64,000 bases of DNA. It comes from Streptomyces hygroscopicus. Lineage in GTDB: Bacteria > Actinomycetota > Actinomycetes > Streptomycetales > Streptomycetaceae. The stretch lies in contig NZ_LBMW01000020.1 of NCBI RefSeq assembly GCF_026168105.1, forward strand, positions 62,001-126,000, written 5' to 3'. Made by a program: the position numbers and the translations under genes. Position 1 is the stretch's first letter, and every line of letters starts with the position of its first letter. The notes below the pieces were generated by a model, which saw nothing but the letters and a program-made list of their open reading frames with translations, searched no databases and was not told the origin of the DNA. Shown in pieces: positions 57,963-64,000 of the stretch.

Positions 57963-58415
57963 TTAACGGTCCGTCCGGGCCTTCAACGCAGCGACCACCC
58001 AGGCGAACTCCTCGTCGGGCGCGGACGGGGGTTCGAGGCCGTTCACGAGGGCCGTCAGCTGATGTGCCGCGGCGAACCGGAGCCGGTTGCGGATGTCCGG
58101 GTCCACCGTGTCGAGCCCCTCGGAGATCTCCGCCATGAAGTCTTCGATGATGCGCCTTCGCTCGGCGGCCGACAGCCGCGCCAACTTGTTCATCAACGTC
58201 ATCTCCTCCGCGCTGGAACCGCGTCGCGCCACGGTCGACGGCACCGCCCGGGTCACCTTCCGGGCGCGGATCTGCGCGCCCAGGGCAGCCACGTGCGTGG
58301 CCGCCACCTCCGCGACCGTCGTCTCGCCGGCCAGCACCGCCCGGAGGACGGCGGCACCACCGTCGTGCCGCAGCACTCCCGTCGGGACGCGGGGGTCATC
58401 GCCTTCACGGCGCAC
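57963..58415 (-). pseudogene. MerR-family regulator, C-terminal part only
   Basis: The frame (150 residues) has AAVLRAVLAGETTVAEVAAT, HVAALGAQIRARKVTRAVPS, EEMTLMNKLARLSAAERRRI and IEDFMAEISEGLD, the coiled-coil and TipA-like C-terminal region of MerR regulators. The N-terminal winged-helix DNA-binding domain that should precede it is absent, and no frame upstream supplies it. The first 20 residues are not family-like. It may be a relic or, less likely, a short ligand-binding protein. Confidence 0.6.
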
Positions 58416-58508
58416 TCCGTCGGGTTCACGGACGAGGCTCCGCAGTAGGTGGCCGAGGCCCTCGGCGCGGTGGGCTGCGACGCGCTGTGTGGGCCCGGGT
58501 CTCCCCGG

Positions 58509-58535
58509 GGAACGCCCGCAGTCTGCGGGCGTTCC
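58509..58535 (-). terminator. hairpin downstream of the beta-propeller gene
   Basis: GGAACGCCCGCA pairs perfectly with TGCGGGCGTTCC across GTC, 66 bp after the stop of the minus-strand lipoprotein gene. Confidence 0.75.
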
Positions 58536-58601
58536 TGGCCGCGGGCTGTGTTCCGGTGGGTGCTGAAGCGCTGCTCATCGCCCCGTAGCGGCGCGTCGGC
58601 G

Positions 58602-59771
58602 TCACCGGAAGACGCCCGTGTGCCCCAGCGAGTAGCGGCCCGGCTGCGGGTAGACGGCGAGGCCGTGCGGGCCGTTGCCGACCTTGATGCGGGCCAGTTC
58701 CTTCCCGGTGCCGGTGTCGAGGGCGTACACCTCGGCGTTGTAACGGCCGGACAGCCACAGGACCTTGCCGTCGGCCGAGACGCCGCCCATGTCGGGGCTG
58801 CCACCACCGGGCAGGCGCCACTTGTCGGTCAGCCGGTTCTGAGTGAAGTCGAAGACGGAGATGGTGCCCTCGCCCCGGTTGGAGATGTACATCTCGCGGG
58901 AGTCGCGGCTGACGTAGAGGCCGTGCGCGCCCTTGCCGGTGGGCAGGAACTCCGGCTTGCCGAAGCTGTCGCCGTCCACGATCCACAGACCGTTGGCCAC
59001 CATGTCGGCGATGTAGAAGGTCTTGCCGTCCGGGCAGACCTTCACGTCCTGCGGCATGGACCCGTGGACCGGCAGCTTCTGTTGGCCGATGACCTCCATC
59101 TTCTCGGTGTCGACCTTCAGCAGTTCACCGCTGAACTCGCAGGAGACGATGAAGTAGCGGCCGTCCGGCGAGAAGTCGGCGTGGTTGACGCCGTAGCAGC
59201 TCACCGGCACGGCCTTCGCCACCTTCATGGTGTGCGCGTCCCGGAAGACCAACTGGCGGTCCTTGGAGGCCATCACGATCGCGTATCTGCCGTTGGGCGT
59301 GAAGTAGAGGTTGTACGGGTCGTGCACGGCGACCGGCTTTCCGGCCTTGCCGGTCTTCGGGTCGATGGGGATGAGGGTGTTGCCCAGGTCGTTGTTGACC
59401 CACAGCGTCTTCAGGTCCCAGGAAGGCACGACGTGCTGGGGCTGGCGGCCGACCGGGATGGTGTCGATGACCTTGTACGTCTCCGGGTCGATGACGGACA
59501 CCGTGTTGGAGATGGTGTTGGGGACGTAGACCCGGGACGGGAAGTCCTTCACCACCGGGGAGAGCTGGTTCGGCCGGTCGGCCGCGTAGACGTCCTTCGG
59601 GTCGAGCAGGGGCGGCATACCCGGCAGCCCGGGGTCGGCTCGCTGGGCGGGTTTGAGCGGGGCCTTGGTCGGCAGGGCCTCGTTCTTGTGGGGTGATCCG
59701 CTGGTGCAACCGGTGAGGGCCGCGAGGGCGATGCCGGCGATCAGTACGCGGGTGACGGTCGTGGGGTGCAT
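58602..59771 (-). CDS. YncE-like beta-propeller lipoprotein
   Basis: 389 residues. A lipoprotein signal (TRVLIAGIALAALTGC) puts the cysteine near residue 20. A seven-bladed YVTN/NHL-type propeller follows, with repeats such as PNTISNTVSVIDPETYKVID, ADFSPDGRYFIVSCEFSGEL and SGRYNAEVYALDTGTGKELA. Such proteins scaffold or bind ligands at the outside of the membrane. The ATG at 59769-59771 overlaps the stop of the deacetylase gene (TGATG), so translation is coupled and the two probably act together. Confidence 0.9.
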   Translation of the reverse strand: MHPTTVTRVLIAGIALAALTGCTSGSPHKNEALPTKAPLKPAQRADPGLPGMPPLLDPKDVYAADRPNQLSPVVKDFPSRVYVPNTISNTVSVIDPETYKVIDTIPVGRQPQHVVPSWDLKTLWVNNDLGNTLIPIDPKTGKAGKPVAVHDPYNLYFTPNGRYAIVMASKDRQLVFRDAHTMKVAKAVPVSCYGVNHADFSPDGRYFIVSCEFSGELLKVDTEKMEVIGQQKLPVHGSMPQDVKVCPDGKTFYIADMVANGLWIVDGDSFGKPEFLPTGKGAHGLYVSRDSREMYISNRGEGTISVFDFTQNRLTDKWRLPGGGSPDMGGVSADGKVLWLSGRYNAEVYALDTGTGKELARIKVGNGPHGLAVYPQPGRYSLGHTGVFR

Positions 59772-60604
59772 CAACTCAGCAGCTCCGTGGTGGTCACCGC
59801 GGTCAGGCCGCGGTGGTCGAGTTCGTGCAGGATGTCGGGCAGGGCGGCGACCGTGTCCGCGTACCCGAAATGCATGCTCACCACCGACCCGCCGCGGACG
59901 TCGCCCATGACCTTGCGGGTGACCGCGGATGCGCCCGGCGAGGTGTAGTCGAGCGAGTCGACGTCGTACGACAGGACGTGCGGATAGCCGACGCGACGGG
60001 CCAGCCGTTCGACGAGCGGGGTGGCGCGCGGGGCGCGGGAGGGGCGGAACCAGGTGCCGATGGATCCGGTGAGCCGGTGCAGCCGGTCGGCACAGCCCTG
60101 GATCTCGGCAAGCGCGTCGGCCTCGGGCAGGGTGTTGATGCCGACGTGACGCAGGGTGTGGTTGCCGAGGTCGTGACCGCCCTTGAGGATGCGCCGGGCG
60201 ACTTCCGGGTGCTGGTCGAGCCAGGTGCCGACCGCGAGCACGGTGATCTTCGCGCCGGCCTTCTCCGCCGTGTCGAGGATCGACACGGCGTAGGACGGGT
60301 CACCCTGGCCGTGGAAGGTCAGGGCGACCTGGTGGCGGTCTCGGGGGCCGTGGGCGATCTGGGCGGGCTGCTGCGGGAAGGCGCGGGGCGCGGGCGCGGC
60401 GGCCGTGGCGCGCGAGCCGCGGGAGTTGTCGGGACGGGGCGGAACGGTCGGGTGGACGACGCGATCGCCGGGGGCGCAAGCGGCTGCGAAGGCACCGGCG
60501 GCGGCGAGCGCCGCGCCCGTGCGCAGTGCGGTACGGCGGTCGGGCACCGCCCGCGCGGTGTCCGACTCACGGTCCGGTGGGGAGAAAGGGGCGGGCGTGG
60601 TCAC
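59771..60604 (-). CDS. polysaccharide deacetylase family protein with altered motif 1
   Basis: 277 residues. A twin-arginine/lipoprotein-like signal (RRTALRTGAALAAAGAFAAA then C) leads to a NodB domain: motif 1 reads VALTFHGQGDPSYAV instead of the usual TFDDGP, so the catalytic-base aspartate is changed. Motif 2 GNHTLRH keeps both zinc histidines, motif 3 is RPSRAPRA, and later SYDVDSLDY and GSVVSMHFG are present. Activity may differ from classical chitin or peptidoglycan deacetylases. GTG 60604 has GGGAGA directly upstream. Coupled to the beta-propeller gene. Confidence 0.87.
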   Translation of the reverse strand: MTTPAPFSPPDRESDTARAVPDRRTALRTGAALAAAGAFAAACAPGDRVVHPTVPPRPDNSRGSRATAAAPAPRAFPQQPAQIAHGPRDRHQVALTFHGQGDPSYAVSILDTAEKAGAKITVLAVGTWLDQHPEVARRILKGGHDLGNHTLRHVGINTLPEADALAEIQGCADRLHRLTGSIGTWFRPSRAPRATPLVERLARRVGYPHVLSYDVDSLDYTSPGASAVTRKVMGDVRGGSVVSMHFGYADTVAALPDILHELDHRGLTAVTTTELLS

Positions 60605-60909
60605 TCTCCCTATTTAAAGGCGCAACGGCGCCGAAATCGACGATTGGAGCGCCGACGGAAGGGGCGGGTCGCACGGGAGTGCGCCCCGCCGGTCGGACCA
60701 CAAGGGCCGCACCGGTACGGTTCCATGACCGAACCCGATTGTGGACCTGCCGCATTCATCTGCGATAGTCGACCTTGCGGCAGCCACCCATTGACCCGGG
60801 CACCGGTTCGTCGCAGGCGCCGTGGCGTACACCCCAAATCCGCTCGCGGCGCCCGAAGAAGCCCTGGCCGCACGGCGGCCGGGGCTTCTGCCGTGCCGGC
60901 GCGCCGCGC
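60605..60909. other. 305-bp gap between deacetylase and RsbW-like genes
   Basis: Holds the terminator at 60857-60889 and presumably the deacetylase promoter; the AT-rich TATTTAAAGG segment near 60611 lies just upstream of its start. No coding frame is supported. Confidence 0.4.
60857..60889 (-). terminator. terminator of the RsbW-like gene
   Basis: AGAAGCCCTGGCCGC pairs with GCGGCCGGGGCTTCT across ACG, about 20 bp past the stop of the minus-strand RsbW-like gene. Confidence 0.75.
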
Positions 60910-61413
60910 TCAGCGGTCGGCGACCCGCATCTCGAACCATGTCGTCTTGCCGCGCGGCAGCAGATCGACCCCCCAGCGGTCGGCGAGCTTGTCGACGAGG
61001 AAGAGACCGCGCCCGCTCAGATCCAGTTCCTGGACCGGAATCAGACAGGGCAGTCCGCGGGAGGGGTCGCGGACCTCGACACGGATCCAGCCCCGGCGGC
61101 GGCGCAGGCGTAACCCGAAGACGCGTGCCCCGGTGTGCCGCACGGCGTTGCCGACGAGTTCGGAGACGAGCAGAACCGCGTCCTCGGTCATCCTCGGGGT
61201 GAGCCCCCAGTGGCGCAGGATGACGACCTGGACGAGCCGGCGCGCGGTGGCAGCGGATTCGGGCCGGGAGGGCAGAGGCACCTCCGCGTCCGCGGGATTG
61301 CCGAACAACTCAAGTGCTTTGAGCGCCCGTTCGTCCTCGACCGCAGGCGACCAGCGTGCCGCGGTCGCACTCGCGTGCCGCCGCGGCTGTTCGACACCCT
61401 CCAGCCCCGCCAT
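60910..61413 (-). CDS. RsbW/SpoIIAB-like ATP-binding protein (anti-sigma factor kinase fold)
   Basis: 167 residues. An HATPase (GHKL) domain: ESAATARRLVQVVILRHWGL, the N-box VLLVSELVGNAVRHTGARVF, the G1 box IRVEVRDPSRG, and the G2 region LSGRGLFLVDKLADRWGVD. This is the small stand-alone kinase-like class numerous in Streptomyces, which bind sigma or anti-anti-sigma factors. ATG 61413 begins MAGLEGVEQPRRH. 11-bp direct repeats lie upstream of it. Confidence 0.88.
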   Translation of the reverse strand: MAGLEGVEQPRRHASATAARWSPAVEDERALKALELFGNPADAEVPLPSRPESAATARRLVQVVILRHWGLTPRMTEDAVLLVSELVGNAVRHTGARVFGLRLRRRRGWIRVEVRDPSRGLPCLIPVQELDLSGRGLFLVDKLADRWGVDLLPRGKTTWFEMRVADR

Positions 61414-61715
61414 GCACCCATCATGGCCGTACAGGACGCCACTCGGAGGCGTTACGACGGAATACGCCCCCCGGAACAGTACATTCCACACCCTTCGATC
61501 GGCATATGCCACCTGCACAATGGGACCCCTTGCACCCCAACCGGCCTGCAATGACAGGTCAGTTGGGGGCAAGGTCCAGACGACCGGGACCAGATGGCCT
61601 TAAGGTTGTCTTAAGGTTGCCATAAACCGCCCCATCGGGGGACACCGGGTAGGACGTCGCGTCAACTACAAGTGGATCTGCGTAACTTGCTGAACAATTC
61701 TCAGGTTGGGCCGGG
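61414..61715. other. 302-bp gap upstream of the RsbW-like gene
   Basis: A mixed-composition gap with the promoter of the RsbW-like gene and 11-bp direct repeats at 61598-61630. A small CCCCATCGGGG hairpin is near 61630. No gene seen. Confidence 0.4.
61598..61630. promoter_or_regulatory. 11-bp direct repeats, possible response-regulator site
   Basis: CCTTAAGGTTG, TCTTAAGGTTG and the weaker CCATAAACCGC follow each other at exactly 11-bp spacing, about one helical turn. This pattern is typical of OmpR/PhoB-class and SARP binding sites. It lies about 185 bp upstream of the RsbW-like start. Confidence 0.5.
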
Positions 61716-62483
61716 TCAGGCGAACTTCGCCTTGCCCGGCCCTTCTTCCACGAAACTGCGCATTCCGCGCTCGCGGTCCTCGGTCGCGAAGAGGCCCGCG
61801 AACCAGGTGCGCTCCACCGCGAGTCCGGTCTCGATGTCCGTCTCGAGGCCGGTGTCGACGGCCTCCTTGGCGGCGCGCAGCGCGATCGCCGGACCCTGGG
61901 CGAGCTTCGCGGCCCAGGCGTGTGCCTCGGCGTACACCTCCCCGGCCGGCACCACCCTGTCGACCAGCCCCAGCGTCAGCGCCTCGTCCGCCTTCACCAT
62001 CCGGCCCGTGAAGATCAGGTCCTTGGCCTTGGACGGGCCGATCAGGCGCGCCAGCCGCTGGGTGCCGCCGGCACCCGGGATCAGGCCGAGCAGGATCTCC
62101 GGCTGCCCCAGCTTCGCGTTCTCGGCGGCGATGCGGTAGTCGGCGCACAGCGCCAGCTCGCACCCCCCGCCCAGGGCATAGCCGGTGATGGCGGCGACGA
62201 CCGGCTTGGGGATACGGGCGATGGCGGTGAAGGACTCCTGCAGGGCGCGCGAGCGCAGGACCATCGCGGCATGGTCCATGCCCTGCATCTCCTTGATGTC
62301 CGCGCCCGCCGCGAACACCTTCTCGCCCCCGTGGATCACCACGGTGCGCACGTCCTCGCGGCGCGTGATCTCCTCGGCGAGCTCCTTGAGCCGGTCCTGG
62401 GTGGCGACGTCCAGCGCGTTCATGGGCGGGCGGTCCAGACGGAGCGTGCCCACGCCCTCGGCGACTTCGAGATGCACAGTCAT
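61716..62483 (-). CDS. enoyl-CoA hydratase/isomerase family protein
   Basis: 255 residues. Crotonase fold: GTLRLDRPPMNALDVATQDR, the oxyanion loop FAAGADIKEMQGMDH, CoA site ITGYALGGGCELALCADYRI with the catalytic glutamate, and LGQPEILLGLIPGAGGTQRL with the second glutamate. Both catalytic glutamates are present, so true hydratase activity in fatty-acid oxidation is likely. Start ATG 62483; an upstream in-frame start is less likely. Confidence 0.93.
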   Translation of the reverse strand: MTVHLEVAEGVGTLRLDRPPMNALDVATQDRLKELAEEITRREDVRTVVIHGGEKVFAAGADIKEMQGMDHAAMVLRSRALQESFTAIARIPKPVVAAITGYALGGGCELALCADYRIAAENAKLGQPEILLGLIPGAGGTQRLARLIGPSKAKDLIFTGRMVKADEALTLGLVDRVVPAGEVYAEAHAWAAKLAQGPAIALRAAKEAVDTGLETDIETGLAVERTWFAGLFATEDRERGMRSFVEEGPGKAKFA

Positions 62484-62567
62484 GCCACGAAGGTTAACGG
62501 GCACTAACGCCACCGGACCCGGTGTGCTCGCTCACAGCGGCTCACCGGGTCCGACGGGAGAACGTCC

Positions 62568-63829
62568 CTACTTGATCCACTCGTCCCAGGACATGTTCCA
62601 GCCGTTGAGCCCGTTGTCGGGCTCGACCGTCCTGTCGTCGGAGTTCTTCACGATGACGACGTCGCCGATCATCGAGTTGTTGTAGAACCAGGCGGCCGGA
62701 ACCGATCCGTCGTAGCCGCCGCGGACGTCGCGCAGGCCGACGCAGCCGTGGCTCGCGTTGTAGTTGCCGAAGGCGTCGCCGCCCCAGTAGTTGCCGTGGA
62801 TGAAGGTGCCGGAGTCGGTCAGGCGCTGGGCGTGCGGCACGTCCTTGATGTCGTACTCGCCGCCGTAACCGACGGTCTCGCCGTTCATCCGGGTCACCAC
62901 CAGGCGTTCGCTGATGACCATCTGGCCGTTCCAGGTGTCGTAGCCCGGCTTGCCGGTGGTGGCGGGGAGGGTCTTGACGACGTTGCCGTCCCGCCGGACG
63001 ACCATTTCGTGGGTCTTGGCGTCGACGGTGGATACCTGGCTGCGGCCGATGGTGAAGTTCACGGTCCTGACCTGCGTGCCGTAGACACCGGGCCGGCCCT
63101 CGACACCGTCGAGGTTCAGGTTCACGGTGACCTTGGTACCGGGCTTCCAGTACTCCTGGGGCCGGAAGTCGAGGCGGTCGTTGCCGAACCAGTGGCCGCG
63201 GACCTCCACGGCCGGCTCGGTCTTGATGGTGATGGCCTTCTCGACGTCGGCCGGGTGCGTGATGCCCCGCGTGAAGCGGATCGAGAACGGCATGCCGACG
63301 CCGACGGTGGTGCCTTCGTCGGGCGTGTAGGTGCCGACGAAGGTGTTCTGCGGGGTGAGCGTGGTGAACGAGGACTCCTCGGCGGAGGTGAGACCCGCGG
63401 AGTCCTTGGCGACCGCGTGAACCTTGTACGTGGTGGCCGCCGCCAGATGGGTCGAGGGCGTCCAGTCGGCGCCCCCGCCGCTGATCTGCCCGGCGACCGC
63501 GCGGCCTTGGCGTCCTGGACCGTGACCTCGGTCAGCCTGCCCTTGGCGGCGGTCACCTTGAGGGCGCCGCTGGTGTCCACGGACTTGGAACCGTTCTTCG
63601 GGGTTATGGTGACGACGGCCTGGGACTGCTTGCTGCCGGCCGTGCCGGAGCCATTGCCCTGCCCGTCACCGGCCCCCGGGCGGGCGTTCCCTCCCCCGCC
63701 GCACGCGGTGGTGGTGAGCAGGAGGGCACCGAATATCAGTGCCGTCAGCCTCCCGCGCCCACGCCGCTGCGGTCGGCTCGTCCGCCCCCGGGGCGCCGCC
63801 GCCGGTGCCGAGAGGCCCGCCGTGCCCAT
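62568..63829 (-). pseudogene. L,D-transpeptidase lipoprotein interrupted by a frameshift
   Basis: Two frames make one protein. From ATG 63829 the first codes a lipoprotein signal (LTALIFGALLLTTTACGGGG) and an Ig-like domain to VTVQDAK. At 63505-63506 one base is missing: restoring a C in the GGCCTTGG run gives KGRAVAGQISGGGADWTPS and a continuous frame into the second half. That half has the second Ig-like domain and the YkuD domain with the catalytic cysteine in HGNYWGGDAFGNYNASHGCV. The intact enzyme makes 3-3 peptidoglycan cross-links. It could be a sequencing error, since the rest is perfectly conserved. Confidence 0.85.
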
Positions 63830-64000
63830 CCCTTCGGACCCCCGCCCGCTCGTCCCCGCGTCACCGGCGCGCCCCTGCGCCCCTCTCACGCGCGCGTCAA
63901 CCGACGCCCCCGATATCGGTCGCCCGTTCACTTTTCCCGTCTCCCCTCGCACGGCCTGACAAGGCCCGCACCCCAGCGCGACCCGCGCGCATTGCGCAAA
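63830..64000. other. right edge of the window, no gene seen
   Basis: Upstream of the transpeptidase start; presumably its promoter region. The frame stays open to 63952 on the minus strand but reads as non-coding. Confidence 0.3.

Overview
The window is high-GC actinobacterial DNA, almost certainly Streptomyces or a close relative. The evidence is strong G/C third-codon bias, many GTG starts, a tandem glycine riboswitch ahead of gcvT, and an F420-dependent reductase, paired SseB-like genes, a SARP regulator and STAND proteins. No rRNA, complete tRNA, insertion sequence or CRISPR array is visible.

Layout. (1) 0-24.5 kb is core chromosome: a hydrolase tail, tRNA 2-thiolase mnmA with a cysteine desulfurase, small membrane proteins beside a TetR regulator, a WYL regulator divergent from a mycothiol-S-transferase-type protein, a thioesterase, an esterase that overlaps a TRIC-type channel gene tail to tail, an M1 aminopeptidase, a five-gene oligopeptide ABC importer (C-A-B-D-F), two SseB-like proteins, a P-loop protein, and riboswitch-controlled gcvT-gcvH-glyA-sdaA for glycine and serine breakdown. 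(2) 24.5-31.1 kb is a scar-rich stretch with an S53 sedolisin, an aldehyde dehydrogenase relic broken by inversion, an N-terminally lost MFS transporter and a secreted trypsin-like protease. (3) 31.1-41.3 kb holds a truncated ATP-grasp protein, a tiny secreted peptide, a SARP/STAND regulator divergent from an HTH/STAND protein, a DUF885 peptidase, a PEP-mutase-superfamily enzyme and a YjbR-like protein. (4) 41.3-54.7 kb is a compact biosynthetic cluster. (5) 54.7-56.8 kb holds a secreted PI-PLC, a GH25 muramidase and a TetR relic carrying three 53-bp repeats. (6) 56.8-64 kb returns to core genes: F420 reductase, EF-hand protein, MerR relic, lipoprotein beta-propeller coupled to a polysaccharide deacetylase, RsbW-like kinase, enoyl-CoA hydratase and a frameshifted L,D-transpeptidase.

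The most interesting region is 41.3-54.7 kb. An amine N-hydroxylase, a free-standing cupin, a methionyl-tRNA-synthetase-like protein and a D-amino-acid-oxidase-like flavoenzyme lie next to each other. This is the enzyme set known to build N-N bonds in the s56-p1 pathway (Spb38, Spb40, Spb39), but here the cupin and the synthetase are separate genes three bases apart. Three intact ATP-grasp ligases surround the set. A divergent arm carries a BBE-type flavin oxidase, an MFS exporter, a dimethylargininase/amidinotransferase-like enzyme and a YbaK-type aminoacyl deacylase. There is no NRPS or PKS. I infer a small hydrazine- or hydrazide-containing peptide-like product joined by ATP-grasp ligases, possibly controlled by the SARP and STAND regulators upstream.

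Starts were chosen by ribosome-binding sites and family alignment from memory. No database search was possible.
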